NCBI RefSeq assembly: GCF_001544275.1
Contig: NZ_BCQE01000015.1
Span: 50,950-114,949, forward strand
Source of the DNA: Enterococcus gallinarum NBRC 100675
GTDB taxonomy: Bacteria; Bacillota; Bacilli; Lactobacillales; Enterococcaceae
Reading direction: 5' to 3'
DNA: 64,000 bases
The notes under the pieces were generated by a model that saw nothing but the letters and a program-made list of their open reading frames with translations, ran no database searches and had not been told where the DNA came from. The translations under genes and the position numbers were made by a program. Below are positions 8,446-19,191 of this stretch, piece after piece (position 1 is the first letter of the stretch; every line of letters starts with the position of its first letter).

Positions 8446-11400
8446 TAACACTTTCTCCTTAAAAACATACTCAATTCATCTTCCTGACCTTCCGTTGAAC
8501 AATTCTTCAAGACAAATTCATATGCCGCTTTACCGATTTGTTCTCTGAAAGAAGTATCATTTATCATTCTTTCCAGCTTCTCAAACCATTCATTATCTTT
8601 TGCTAAAAATCCAGTTTCATGATCTATAATCATCTCTTTAAAAGCTCCGATGTCACTTGCTAAAGTAGGCACTTGAACCAAAGCTGCTTCCAGCCATTTG
8701 ATCTCTGATTTTGCTTCATTAAAAACAGATTGGACTAGAGGAGCTAAATTCACATTTATTTCTGAAATCAATTTGGGCAGTTCTTTCCAATCAACAAATG
8801 GATGAATAACAAGCTGAGAATCAAATTTTTCCATTTCTTTTGGAATGTCTAAATGTCCAACTAAATGCAATTCTACTTGAGGATATATTTCTAAAATTTT
8901 TAAAATAGCTGGTTTTATTAACTCAAAATTTTCATTATGAGTGATTGATCCAGAAAAATACCCAATTTTTACTTTCTCATTATTGTGTGTTTTGTTTTTT
9001 ATCGCTGCTTGACTCAGTTTTACTAACTCTTGATTTGCAAGATTACGGTTAAGTAAAACGGTTTTTTGATAGTTGAACAACTCATTTTTCAGACTTCCTG
9101 TTGACGCAATAGCTCCATCACATAATAGCATCATTTTTTTATAACTAATAACTCCACTATCATAGTTGTTCTTCTCTACTTTAGAAAGATTTTGGACATA
9201 GGTAAGCTGATCCGTATATTTCGTATCAATCACTAAATCATCTATATCGTATAAAACAGGCTTATGGTACTTTCTTGCTAAACGAATTAATTCTACTAAT
9301 CGATCATCGTAAGGTGCGCGATAAATAATAATATGGCTTGCGTGTTCCGCCAAACCCATCTGAAAAGTAGATAGGTTAACATGCCAGACATCAAAACCTA
9401 AGTTTATTAGTTGTTCTACCTTATTTTGTACACGATACTTGGTTAACTGCGGTATAGCGTTTTCGACACCGTCTATTATAAGGATATGCTCTTTATGCTT
9501 TTTATTTTTGACATCCTCCATAATTTGGTTGATAACTGTGATAGGATAATCTGTTTCACTTTTTATATACTCGATTAGTTCTGGTATTTCTGTTTTTCGC
9601 TTTAGTCCTTGCCATGCAAATTTTTCATCTGTATAATTCGCAAACGCGGTATATTTAATAATGGGTACTCCCTCTTTAACCATTTGTAACGGGTGGATAT
9701 ACATTGGACTGTCCGTATTATTTTCAGTTAACGCACCATGCTTAAATCCTAGATCGCTAAAATATTTTGTAAAAACCGTTTCATGTTTTCCGATTGCTTT
9801 TTCTCTTGAGTTTGTGTCGCCAAGATTTTCCCAATAGTCATAAAAAGAAGGATCATGAAACAATGATTTCTCAATCACTAAAAAATAGGACTGTAAATGA
9901 AGCGGAATATATCCGTACTTGTTAAATTTGGTAAAATCAGGTTGCTCTTCGCCATATGAGATTCCCCAAAAATCAAGATTTTTGGTAGCCATTTTTTTTA
10001 AAGCACTTGATAAATCTGATATAGGACCAACATTCGTGTCATTCACTAACAACAATTCATCATATTTCTTTAATTCCTTTTCTCCTAGATACTTAATACC
10101 ATGTTTGAAGGCAGCTGTATCATATCCTTCATTAGACCGAAGACTAACTTCGCCGAATTGACGTAGTCTTTCTAAATCAGAGTCAGGTAGTTCCCCATTC
10201 ACCACGATTAATACTTTCTCAGATAGTTGCGCTAATGAAGAAAGGAAGATAGTTTTATAGTCTTGCAAGTGAGTTTGACTTTCATAAATGACATAAATCA
10301 AAGCTCTTTTAGGATTCTCGTAGTTATTTTTTTTTCGAGCTAGTTTTCTTTTATTGGACAAAAATAAGAACTTCAAACTAGGTATTTTCCTTAGTTTCAA
10401 GAGAATCTTTTGTTTGACTTTAACAATAAGAACCTTACCTTTTCTAGGGTTCTTTATTAATTTTAATCCGTAACTAAATGGTTTCACAAAAAAATTACCA
10501 ATTTTATAAGATTTTGAAGAGATGATTGCTTGCTTGTCCGCTTCCAATAATTGAACTAATTGTGTCATAGAAGCATTTTGGTTTTTCAACTCATTTTTCT
10601 CAAGAGTCTCTTCATTTAATTGCTCAGCTAGCATTTGATTTTCATGGGCTTTTTTTTCAAAAGATTTTTTTATCTCGTAAATTTCTGATATCAAAAATTC
10701 GTTATCCTTATTTTGATTATGAATATATTCAGTCAAATCACCCAAATGATTGAGCAACTCATCATATCGATCTTCTATTTGCATAATGTTTTTCTTAATT
10801 GCCGACATAACCAAATCAGGGTATTGCAATTGATGTTTACTCAAAAGATACAAATAAATCTCATAATAAAACTTTTCAGTTCCGTGCTGTCCTTTTCTGG
10901 AAATTGACTTTTCCAATACACGATAATTAAGTTTAGTAGACTGACATTTCACAGCCTTTGCGTGGTTAGTAAGAATTAATCTCATAAAAAAGTCATAATC
11001 AACTAATTTCTTTCTGTTTAAAGCTAGATCATAGGTTAAGTCTCCAACAATTTTTTTTCGAATCAATGAACAATTATCAATGAAATTACTAGCCAAAAAA
11101 TCCTCTACTTGAAAAGGCTTAGCTTCCATGAAAATTTCACCATTGTCAACATTAACGAGGTCTGTGTAAACAATATCTGCTTTTTCTTTTTCAGCAACCT
11201 CAACTAGCTTTTCAATATAATCATTGTCAAGATAGTTATCACTATCAACAAATAAAATGTAATCCCCTGATGCTCTTTCAAGGCCTTTGTTTCTTGTCAC
11301 ACAAACACCACTGTTATCTTGCACAAGATAATTGTACTTCAATGAAACTTGAGCTAAAAAATTTTTGATAATATGATCGGAGTTATCTGTCGACCCATCA

Positions 11401-11516
11401 TTTATGATCAATAATTCTAAATTTTTATACGTTTGGGAAGACACACTTGCCAGACATTGTCTAACATATTTATCATGATTATAGCAAGTTACAATCACAG
11501 AAACTAATGGGTCCAA
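8445..11516 (-). CDS. Three-domain glycosyltransferase: GT2 - RgpF-like - GT4
   Basis: 1023 residues. Residues 1-220 are a GT2 domain (VSVIVTCYNHDKYVRQCL, metal-binding DSD at 91-93). Residues about 247-333 form a charged coiled coil. Residues about 403-640 match the rhamnan-synthesis RgpF family (RALIYVIYESQTHLQDY, NEGYDTAAFKHGI, DELLLVNDTNVGP). Residues about 677-1020 are a GT-B/GT4 domain with YDIDD, KIGYFSGSITHNENF and a C-terminal EAALVQVPTLASDIGAFKEMI. Streptococcal RgpF acts in rhamnose-glucose polysaccharide assembly. A single polypeptide with three transferase domains could add successive sugars to one lipid-linked acceptor. It follows the ABC exporter in the operon and ends in a TAATG overlap with the next gene. 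Confidence 0.85.
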   Translation of the reverse strand: MDPLVSVIVTCYNHDKYVRQCLASVSSQTYKNLELLIINDGSTDNSDHIIKNFLAQVSLKYNYLVQDNSGVCVTRNKGLERASGDYILFVDSDNYLDNDYIEKLVEVAEKEKADIVYTDLVNVDNGEIFMEAKPFQVEDFLASNFIDNCSLIRKKIVGDLTYDLALNRKKLVDYDFFMRLILTNHAKAVKCQSTKLNYRVLEKSISRKGQHGTEKFYYEIYLYLLSKHQLQYPDLVMSAIKKNIMQIEDRYDELLNHLGDLTEYIHNQNKDNEFLISEIYEIKKSFEKKAHENQMLAEQLNEETLEKNELKNQNASMTQLVQLLEADKQAIISSKSYKIGNFFVKPFSYGLKLIKNPRKGKVLIVKVKQKILLKLRKIPSLKFLFLSNKRKLARKKNNYENPKRALIYVIYESQTHLQDYKTIFLSSLAQLSEKVLIVVNGELPDSDLERLRQFGEVSLRSNEGYDTAAFKHGIKYLGEKELKKYDELLLVNDTNVGPISDLSSALKKMATKNLDFWGISYGEEQPDFTKFNKYGYIPLHLQSYFLVIEKSLFHDPSFYDYWENLGDTNSREKAIGKHETVFTKYFSDLGFKHGALTENNTDSPMYIHPLQMVKEGVPIIKYTAFANYTDEKFAWQGLKRKTEIPELIEYIKSETDYPITVINQIMEDVKNKKHKEHILIIDGVENAIPQLTKYRVQNKVEQLINLGFDVWHVNLSTFQMGLAEHASHIIIYRAPYDDRLVELIRLARKYHKPVLYDIDDLVIDTKYTDQLTYVQNLSKVEKNNYDSGVISYKKMMLLCDGAIASTGSLKNELFNYQKTVLLNRNLANQELVKLSQAAIKNKTHNNEKVKIGYFSGSITHNENFELIKPAILKILEIYPQVELHLVGHLDIPKEMEKFDSQLVIHPFVDWKELPKLISEINVNLAPLVQSVFNEAKSEIKWLEAALVQVPTLASDIGAFKEMIIDHETGFLAKDNEWFEKLERMINDTSFREQIGKAAYEFVLKNCSTEGQEDELSMFLRRKC

Positions 11517-11549
11517 AACGATTCACCTTTTTCTTTAAGTAGTTTTTTC

Positions 11550-12794
11550 TCATTGACCAAGATGTTGCCATTTTCCATTACTTGTTAAAATACCGCTAGA
11601 AGCAATGCGCTCACTCTTTGATCGATTTTTTCTTGGAGATACAATAATTATCGGCGAATTTTCATGATCAGAAAAAGCAAATGGCTCATCTGAAGAATTT
11701 CTGATCGAAACGCCTAAGCGTAATTTACATTCATTGATGTGATTTAAGTTACACGAATATTTAAATGTCTTTTCCCCAATGCCTTTAGTCATCTCATCAT
11801 ATGAATTATCATTGTACATCCATATATTACGATCAATATCCGTCAAAGAAAATGCTACGTACGTCTCCATATCTTGTAGAACTTCATAAGAAATCAAAAA
11901 TTCTACTTCTCTATTATTATCAGTAAGCATTTCATCAGATAGCAATTCTACTGTGAAATTTTGGATTGGTTCTGCTTCTTTGCTTTCTGCTTCAACCTCA
12001 TTTACTTCTTCAACAACCTCTTCTTTTTCAATAACTGTAGATGCCCCAGTTTGAGTTACATTATCTAAAGAATATTGATTGGCAACATCATCTGGAGTAC
12101 CGATAATTTTCACTTCGCCTTTATCAATCATCATTGCTTTATTGCAATATTTACGGACTGATTCCATAGAGTGAGTAACTAGAATAATGGTCTTTTTTTC
12201 ATCTTTGGCTTTCATGAAATAGTCATTGCATTTTCTTTGAAATGCTTCATCTCCAACAGCCAGTACCTCATCTAATACGAGAATATCACTTTTTGCCTGA
12301 ATAGCTACAGAAAATGCCAGTCGGACTTGCATGCCACTGGAATAATTCTTTAACTTTTGATTCATGAATTCCGATAATTCCGCAAATTCAACAATATCGG
12401 AATACATTTCATCTACTTCTTTTTCAGAGAAACCAAGCATTGCTCCATTTAAATAAACATTTTCTCTTCCTGTAAGCTCCGGATTGAACCCTACACCTAA
12501 CTCAATGAAAGATACAAGTTTTCCGTTGACTTCAACTGATCCTTTCTCAGGTGTGTAAATTTGGGAAATGATTTTTAATAGTGTGGATTTACCACTACCA
12601 TTTCTTCCTACAATACCAAAGAAGTCTCCCTTATTTACCTCAAAGGAAATATCTCTCAATACTCTCTGTTCGTTATATCCCTTGATTCCCTTAAAATAAT
12701 TAACAATAGTTCTTTTTAGACTCGTTGTGCTCTCTGTGGGAAGGCGAAACGATTTTCCTATATGATCTACTTTAACCGCTATTTCATTATTCAT
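11550..12794 (-). CDS. Polysaccharide ABC transporter ATP-binding protein (Wzt/RgpD/TagH type)
   Basis: 414 residues. The nucleotide-binding domain shows Walker A GRNGSGKST at 63-71, signature YSSGMQVRLAF and Walker B DILVLDEVLAVGD. A low-complexity Glu/Val linker (about 255-280) leads to a C-terminal domain of about 130 residues like the carbohydrate-binding domain of Wzt, which in some O-antigen systems recognises the finished chain end. The start at 12794 is chosen for the GGAG site upstream; it lies one base after the permease stop codon. With the permease it would energise export of a lipid-linked glycan. Confidence 0.9.
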   Translation of the reverse strand: MNNEIAVKVDHIGKSFRLPTESTTSLKRTIVNYFKGIKGYNEQRVLRDISFEVNKGDFFGIVGRNGSGKSTLLKIISQIYTPEKGSVEVNGKLVSFIELGVGFNPELTGRENVYLNGAMLGFSEKEVDEMYSDIVEFAELSEFMNQKLKNYSSGMQVRLAFSVAIQAKSDILVLDEVLAVGDEAFQRKCNDYFMKAKDEKKTIILVTHSMESVRKYCNKAMMIDKGEVKIIGTPDDVANQYSLDNVTQTGASTVIEKEEVVEEVNEVEAESKEAEPIQNFTVELLSDEMLTDNNREVEFLISYEVLQDMETYVAFSLTDIDRNIWMYNDNSYDEMTKGIGEKTFKYSCNLNHINECKLRLGVSIRNSSDEPFAFSDHENSPIIIVSPRKNRSKSERIASSGILTSNGKWQHLGQ

Positions 12795-12795
12795 A

Positions 12796-13593
12796 TTAAA
12801 TAATCTCCGCAAATTTTTTCGAATTTTTGTTAAAAATCAAGTATCCTGCAACTAAAACTATCCATGGCAGGATGTATGGGATGGCGACAATCCAACTCGT
12901 ATTGACTAGCTGCCAAACCGTTATATTACTTGGGCTCGTTAAAATATGTCGCATATCTTGAATAATTTGAGCCATGGGATTCATCATCAATAATTTTGCA
13001 ATCCTAACGTCCATATTCATAACTAATGTCACTGGATAAATTAACGGTGTGATGTAGAATCCAGCTTGTAGCACAACTTCCCAAATTGGTCCAATATCCC
13101 TAAAGCGAACATAGATAGTTGCCAAAATAAAAGAAACACCTAAAGAAAAGGCATATAACTCAATCAAAAGAAACGGTGCTAAAAAAGCATAGATTGAAAT
13201 ATCTGCTCCATTGATAAGAGCAAACAATAAGACGATAACTAAGCTGATCACCAAATTAATCAATGCATTGATCGATACAGCAATCACAATTATATGCGTG
13301 GGAAAACTTAACTTCCTAAGCAAGTCACCTCGGGTAACGATTGAGGACATTCCTAAATTTGTCGTTTCACTAAAAAAACTCCACAAAACTGTTCCTAGTA
13401 GTAATGCAACTTCAAAATGTGGTACATCTTGTCCAAATTTAAGAAAACGCACAAAGACCACATACATTACTGTAAACAACATTAATGGCTTTAATACCGA
13501 CCATACATAGCCCATGATGCTTCCTTGATATCTTAATTTAAAATCTGTTTTAACTAATTCTTTCAATAAAATTCTATTTCTACGCTCGAACAT
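12796..13593 (-). CDS. Polysaccharide ABC transporter permease (ABC-2; Wzm/RgpC/TagG type)
   Basis: 265 residues from MFERRNRILLKELVKTDFKLRYQGS, the standard amphipathic N-terminus of this family, followed by YVWSVLKPLMLF and six predicted membrane segments. The start at 13593 is set by AAAGGAG six bases upstream; a longer TTG start at 13644 has no ribosome site. It is the first gene of the export operon, about 65 bases from a strong promoter, and is directly followed by its ATPase. It probably moves an undecaprenyl-linked rhamnose-containing polymer across the membrane. Confidence 0.9.
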   Translation of the reverse strand: MFERRNRILLKELVKTDFKLRYQGSIMGYVWSVLKPLMLFTVMYVVFVRFLKFGQDVPHFEVALLLGTVLWSFFSETTNLGMSSIVTRGDLLRKLSFPTHIIVIAVSINALINLVISLVIVLLFALINGADISIYAFLAPFLLIELYAFSLGVSFILATIYVRFRDIGPIWEVVLQAGFYITPLIYPVTLVMNMDVRIAKLLMMNPMAQIIQDMRHILTSPSNITVWQLVNTSWIVAIPYILPWIVLVAGYLIFNKNSKKFAEII

Positions 13594-13658
13594 CATTTTC
13601 TCCTTTAAAGTTCCACTAGTCTTTTTTACGGTAAAACTTTTCAAAGCTATCCTTAAAA

Positions 13659-13687
13659 AGTATACTCGACATTAAAGTCTTTCTCAA
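13659..13687 (-). promoter_or_regulatory. Promoter of the glycan-export operon
   Basis: Minus strand: -35 TTGAGA (13682-13687), 17-base spacer, -10 TATACT (13659-13664). The spacer end AATGTCGAG is shared with the promoter at 427-455. Confidence 0.75.
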
Positions 13688-13751
13688 CCTCTACCGGACC
13701 ATTTCAAGAATTGAGAAAAAAATTTAATTTTTAAAATGACCCTCAAGACAA

Positions 13752-13798
13752 AAAAGAAAGCCGCATTCAACAAATGAAATTTGGCCTCCTTTTTCTCC
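13752..13798 (-). terminator. Terminator after ugd
   Basis: Minus strand: AAAGGAGGCC pairs (with G-U wobbles) with GGCTTTCTTT around a small inner stem, then TTTT. It separates the rfb-ugd operon from the export operon. Confidence 0.7.
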
Positions 13799-13803
13799 AA
13801 GTT

Positions 13804-14970
13804 TTAATCTCTTTCAAACAAATCTCTTGTGTATACTTTATCTTCTACATCATGCAGCACATCTTCCATACGGTTTGCTACAATCACATCTGAAATACTT
13901 TTAAATGAGTCAAAGTCATCAATCACTTCAGAGTTATAGAAGGTTTTCTCTTTTAAAGAAGGCTCGTATACAACAACTTTGATTCCATGTGCTTTGATAC
14001 GTTTCATAATTCCTTGAATAGAAGAATAGCGGAAATTGTCTGAGTGGGCTTTCATTGTCAATCGATAGATTCCTACAACTTTTGGCTGGCGATCAAGGAT
14101 TTGTTCCGCAATGAAGTCTTTACGGGTGGTATTAGCATCCACGATTGCCTGAATAATGTTATTAGGAACTTTATCATAGTTAGCAAGCAATTGTTTCGTA
14201 TCTTTAGGCAAACAATAGCCACCATAGCCGAAAGACGGATTATTGTAGTGGGAACCAATTCTAGGGTCTAAACCGACACCTTCAATAATTTGTCGTGAAT
14301 CTAGTCCTCTTACTTCTGCATACGTGTCCAGCTCGTTAAAGTAGGCAACCCGTAATGCTAAGTACGTATTCGAAAACAATTTGATTGCTTCAGCTTCTGT
14401 TGGATTCGTTAAAAGCACTGAAACACTGTTTTCCCGTGCATTTCTTTTAAACATATCTGCAATGTCTTTTGCTCGATCACTGCGTTCCCCCACAACAATT
14501 CGTGAAGGATGCAAATTATCATACAATGCTTTCCCTTCACGTAAAAATTCTGGTGAAAACAGGATATTCTTTGTATTAAATCGTTTTTGAACATCTAAAG
14601 TATACCCCACAGGCACAGTAGATTTGATAATGAACACGGCTTCTGGACGTAATTCCAAAGCTTTTTCGATGACTGTTTCCACAGTTGACGTGTCAAAATA
14701 ATTTTTATGTTCATCGTAGTCTGTCGGTGTAGCGATAATCAAAACATCACCAAACAAAACAGCTTTGTTAATATCTTTAGTGAAGTCAACTTCCAAATCT
14801 GTTCTAGCCAGAAACTCATGGATTTCTTTGTCCTCAAGGGGGGATATTCTTTTTTGTAATTGGTCAATCTTATCATCAACGATATCATAAGCAACTACTT
14901 CTTCGTTTTGTGCCAACAATAAGGCATTTGCTAATCCTACATACCCTAAACCAAAAACAGAAACTTTCAT
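13804..14970 (-). CDS. ugd: UDP-glucose 6-dehydrogenase
   Basis: 388 residues, cytoplasmic. It oxidises UDP-glucose twice with NAD+ to UDP-glucuronate. An N-terminal Rossmann motif ([12 protein letters not shown]) binds [26 protein letters not shown] and [13 protein letters not shown] (catalytic Cys near residue 252) are family signatures. The length suits the short bacterial UGD class. It is the last gene of the rfb operon, which suggests that the polymer contains a uronic acid or a sugar derived from it. An AGAGGGA ribosome site precedes the ATG. The enzyme could equally serve another glycan. Confidence 0.93.
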   Translation of the reverse strand: MKVSVFGLGYVGLANALLLAQNEEVVAYDIVDDKIDQLQKRISPLEDKEIHEFLARTDLEVDFTKDINKAVLFGDVLIIATPTDYDEHKNYFDTSTVETVIEKALELRPEAVFIIKSTVPVGYTLDVQKRFNTKNILFSPEFLREGKALYDNLHPSRIVVGERSDRAKDIADMFKRNARENSVSVLLTNPTEAEAIKLFSNTYLALRVAYFNELDTYAEVRGLDSRQIIEGVGLDPRIGSHYNNPSFGYGGYCLPKDTKQLLANYDKVPNNIIQAIVDANTTRKDFIAEQILDRQPKVVGIYRLTMKAHSDNFRYSSIQGIMKRIKAHGIKVVVYEPSLKEKTFYNSEVIDDFDSFKSISDVIVANRMEDVLHDVEDKVYTRDLFERD

Positions 14971-14986
14971 CGTGATCCCTCTTTTT

Positions 14987-15838
14987 CTAGTTTTCTTGTT
15001 TATCTATAGATGCAACCATTTCAGACAATGCCTCTTCCCATGTAGGAATCACAAAACCTGTATTTTTAGCTTTAGTAAGATCCATTACTGAATATTGTGG
15101 TCGTTTTGCTTTTTGTGGATATTCATCTGAAGTAACTGGTACAACTTCAACTTCAGTTTCTTTAAGAATCTCTTTGGCAAATTCATACCAAGAACAGCTA
15201 TTGTCGTTTGACAAATGATAAACGCCATAATCAGCGTCTTTTTCAACAATATACACCATGAACTCGGCTAAAGTCCTAGTCCATGTAGGACGACCAAATT
15301 GATCATTAACAACTGTCAGCTTTGGATGTGTTTCTGCTAAACGTTTCATCGTGAATACAAAATTGTGTCCATATTTTCCAAACACCCATGATGTTCGAAT
15401 AATATAATATTCGTCTAAAATACTTTCAACAGCTTGTTCTCCTAAAAGTTTTGTACGTCCATATTCATTTTGAGGATTTGGTGTATCATTTTCTTTATAA
15501 ACACCATCTTTTTTTGTCCCGTCAAAAACATAGTCAGTGCTGATATAGACTAGTTTTGCCCCCACAGATTTTGCTGCTTTAGCAACGTTTATTGTGCCAT
15601 CTACGTTGATTTTTTCATCAAGATCCTTACCTTCATCTTCCGCTTTATCAACGGCTGTATAAGCTGCACAATGGTAAATGAGTGTTGGTTTTAGTTTTTG
15701 AATAAATGAAAGTGTTGCTTTTTCATCCGTGATATCCATTTCTTGAGCATCTGTTGAAATATAAGAAATACCTTTTTCATCTAATAAATGTCGCAACTCA
15801 GTACCAAGTTGTCCATTTCCACCAGTTAGTAATATCAT
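14987..15838 (-). CDS. rfbD: dTDP-4-dehydrorhamnose reductase
   Basis: 283 residues. Extended SDR enzyme that makes the last step to dTDP-L-rhamnose. The N-terminus [15 protein letters not shown] binds NAD(P)H; the active-site YxxxK is YGRTKLLGE, and STDYVFDG and [10 protein letters not shown] are conserved. The start at 15838 rather than 15850 gives normal ribosome-site spacing and the standard family N-terminus. It is fourth of the four consecutive rhamnose genes (A, C, B, D) in the operon. Confidence 0.95.
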   Translation of the reverse strand: MILLTGGNGQLGTELRHLLDEKGISYISTDAQEMDITDEKATLSFIQKLKPTLIYHCAAYTAVDKAEDEGKDLDEKINVDGTINVAKAAKSVGAKLVYISTDYVFDGTKKDGVYKENDTPNPQNEYGRTKLLGEQAVESILDEYYIIRTSWVFGKYGHNFVFTMKRLAETHPKLTVVNDQFGRPTWTRTLAEFMVYIVEKDADYGVYHLSNDNSCSWYEFAKEILKETEVEVVPVTSDEYPQKAKRPQYSVMDLTKAKNTGFVIPTWEEALSEMVASIDKQEN

Positions 15839-15883
15839 AAATATATCCATCCCTTCAAAAAAAGCAGGTTGCCCTGCTTATCA

Positions 15884-16924
<1,041 letters not shown>

Positions 16925-17497
16925 TTAGATTTCACCATAAACAAAGGGATTTTCTGACTCAAACTCTTTTAAAGTTGGATGCTTTGTATCTTTTTCTGAT
17001 AAAATCGCTTTTTTAACGTCGATTGGCCAATCAATCGCCAAATCTGGATCATCAAATGCAATTCCCCCATCTGCAGGAGCATTGTAATAGTTATCACACT
17101 TATACATGAAATTCACATTGGGTGTCAAAGTTACAAAACCGTGAGCATACCCTTTTGGAACTAACAATTGTCGGTGATTATGCTCCGTTAATAAGTAACC
17201 TTCCCATTTACCATAGGTAGGACTTCCCTTACGAATATCTACGATTACATCCAAAACAGCTCCAGTTACTACACGAATCAATTTCGTCTGAGCAGCTTCT
17301 CCTTTTTGAAAATGCAATCCTCTTAACACACCAGCTTCCGCTGATAAAGAATGATTGTCTTGTACAAATTCATAATCAATTCCTTGCTCCGCAAATTTCT
17401 CTTTTGAATAGCTTTCTGTAAAGAAGCCACGATGGTCTCCAAACACGTCCATTTCAATCAATTTTACATCTGTTAAATTTGTATCCATTACTTTCAT
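16925..17497 (-). CDS. rfbC: dTDP-4-dehydrorhamnose 3,5-epimerase
   Basis: 190 residues, cupin-fold epimerase for the third step of dTDP-L-rhamnose synthesis. FGDHRGFFTESY, QDNHSLSAEAGVLRGLHFQ (active-site His) and KGYAHGFVTL are family motifs. The length matches the family. An AAAAGGAG site precedes the ATG. It lies between rfbA and rfbB with short spacers, so it is co-transcribed. Confidence 0.95.
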   Translation of the reverse strand: MKVMDTNLTDVKLIEMDVFGDHRGFFTESYSKEKFAEQGIDYEFVQDNHSLSAEAGVLRGLHFQKGEAAQTKLIRVVTGAVLDVIVDIRKGSPTYGKWEGYLLTEHNHRQLLVPKGYAHGFVTLTPNVNFMYKCDNYYNAPADGGIAFDDPDLAIDWPIDVKKAILSEKDTKHPTLKEFESENPFVYGEI

Positions 17498-17511
17498 CTA
17501 AGTTGCTCCTT

Positions 17512-18378
17512 TTATTCAGCGGCTAGTCGTAATAAATATTGTCCATACTGATTTTTTTTCAATGGCTCAGCTAAAGCAAGCAATTGATCTTTGGTAATGT
17601 AGCCCATACGGAAGGAAATTTCTTCCAAACAGGCAACTTTAAGATTTTGACGTTTTTCGATCGTTTCAATAAATGTGGATGCTTCGAGTAAAGTTTCATG
17701 GGTACCTGTATCTAGCCAAGCAAATCCTCTTCCCATGACTTCAACAGATAATTTATTTCTCTCAAGGTAAACCTTATTAATATCAGTGATTTCTAATTCT
17801 CCACGGTCGGAAGGTTTAATATTTTTGGCGATTTCAACTACATCGTTGTCATAAAAATATAACCCAGTCACTGCATAATTCGATTTAGGTTGCATTGGCT
17901 TTTCTTCAATTGATAATGCATGCATGTCTTCGTCAAATTCAACTACTCCAAAACGTTCTGGATCATTGACATGATAACCAAATACGGTAGCTCCTGTTTC
18001 TTTGCTTGCCGCACGTTGAAGCATTTTAGATAGTCCGCCACCATAATAAATGTTGTCGCCTAAAACTAGACAGACACTATCATTTCCGATAAATTTTTCT
18101 CCGATGATAAAAGCTTGTGCTAAGCCGTCAGGACTAGGTTGGACAGCATACTCAATTTGTAAGCCAAGATCCTTTCCATCGCCAAATAATTCTTGAAACC
18201 GAGGGGTGTCTTGCGGAGTTGAAATAATCAGAATCTCCTTAATGCCTGCTAACATCAATGTAGACATTGGGTAATAAATCATTGGTTTGTCATAAATTGG
18301 CATCAATTGCTTAGAAGTTGCTTTTGTTAATGGGTAAAGGCGTGTTCCTGAACCACCTGCTAAAATTATCCCTTTCAT
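17512..18378 (-). CDS. rfbA: Glucose-1-phosphate thymidylyltransferase
   Basis: 288 residues. Makes dTDP-glucose from dTTP and glucose-1-phosphate, the entry step to dTDP-L-rhamnose. The nucleotidyltransferase signature [11 protein letters not shown] is at the N-terminus, followed by [16 protein letters not shown] and the Mg-binding [16 protein letters not shown] precedes the ATG. A good internal promoter (18425-18453) sits in the 108-base gap upstream, so the rhamnose genes can probably be expressed apart from the three glycosyltransferases ahead of them. Confidence 0.96.
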   Translation of the reverse strand: MKGIILAGGSGTRLYPLTKATSKQLMPIYDKPMIYYPMSTLMLAGIKEILIISTPQDTPRFQELFGDGKDLGLQIEYAVQPSPDGLAQAFIIGEKFIGNDSVCLVLGDNIYYGGGLSKMLQRAASKETGATVFGYHVNDPERFGVVEFDEDMHALSIEEKPMQPKSNYAVTGLYFYDNDVVEIAKNIKPSDRGELEITDINKVYLERNKLSVEVMGRGFAWLDTGTHETLLEASTFIETIEKRQNLKVACLEEISFRMGYITKDQLLALAEPLKKNQYGQYLLRLAAE

Positions 18379-18424
18379 AATGAACTCTCCTTATTTAAAT
18401 ATTTACTGATTTTCCCACCAAAGC

Positions 18425-18453
18425 ATTATCTCATTTCTACAATACTTTGTCAT
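18425..18453 (-). promoter_or_regulatory. Internal promoter before rfbA
   Basis: Minus strand: -35 ATGACA (18448-18453), 17-base spacer, -10 GATAAT (18425-18430), each one mismatch from consensus. Confidence 0.6.
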
Positions 18454-18486
18454 TTGATTCAAAATAATGAAACAAAAATGTAATTT

Positions 18487-19191
18487 TTATTTACCGAAAA
18501 TTTTCCTTTTTACTATACTAGAAATTAGTGCCCATCGCCAGCGAAATTGTTGTTTGAATGAAGCAGTTGTACTTATTTCACTCGTATTCTCTCCATGTCT
18601 GCGATACAACGTCAATGGTTCATGAAGTAATTTAACCCGATTTCCAGCCATCACTCCGATCCACATATCATGCATAGGGATTGCCTTGGGAAATGGCAGA
18701 ATAGCTGATTTGAGTTCCTTACGAAAAGCCATACCAGCACCAATGTATTTGTTTTTTAAAATATTCTTAAAAAAACCAGTTTGAACATTTCGATACGCAA
18801 AGTAAGAATCTTCAACTGGTACAAGATCCTTATCAACAATAACCAAATCCGAAATAACCACTAAAGAGTTTTTATCCTCTTCAAATATTTTTTTTGTCTG
18901 AGCCACTTTATTGGGAAACCAAACATCATCTTGGTCTGCCAAAAAAATAATGTCCCCTTTTGCATGTAGAATTGCATTCTCAAAGTTTTTAATAACACCT
19001 TTTTGAGGACCATCGATTATTTTGATCCTTTTATCTGTGTGGAAACTTTCAAGAATTTTTTTGGTGTTATCGCAGGATCGATCATCTGAAATAATCAACT
19101 CATCTGTCTCTGATAGTTGTTGTAAAATGCTGTCTAATTGTTCTTTTAGATATTTTTCCCCATTATAAGTGGCAACACAAACTGAAATCAT
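18487..19191 (-). CDS. Glycosyltransferase family 2
   Basis: 234 residues. Classical GT2 start ISVCVATYNGEKYLKEQLDSIL with ISDDRS and the DXD-type metal site FLADQDDVWFPNK; the second half contains MHDMWIGV and LYRRHG, as in rhamnosyltransferase-like wall polymer enzymes. Its ATG overlaps the upstream gene's stop (ATGA), so translation is coupled. It acts in the cytoplasm on nucleotide sugars; specificity is unknown, though dTDP-rhamnose from the adjacent genes is a likely donor. Confidence 0.88.
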   Translation of the reverse strand: MISVCVATYNGEKYLKEQLDSILQQLSETDELIISDDRSCDNTKKILESFHTDKRIKIIDGPQKGVIKNFENAILHAKGDIIFLADQDDVWFPNKVAQTKKIFEEDKNSLVVISDLVIVDKDLVPVEDSYFAYRNVQTGFFKNILKNKYIGAGMAFRKELKSAILPFPKAIPMHDMWIGVMAGNRVKLLHEPLTLYRRHGENTSEISTTASFKQQFRWRWALISSIVKRKIFGK

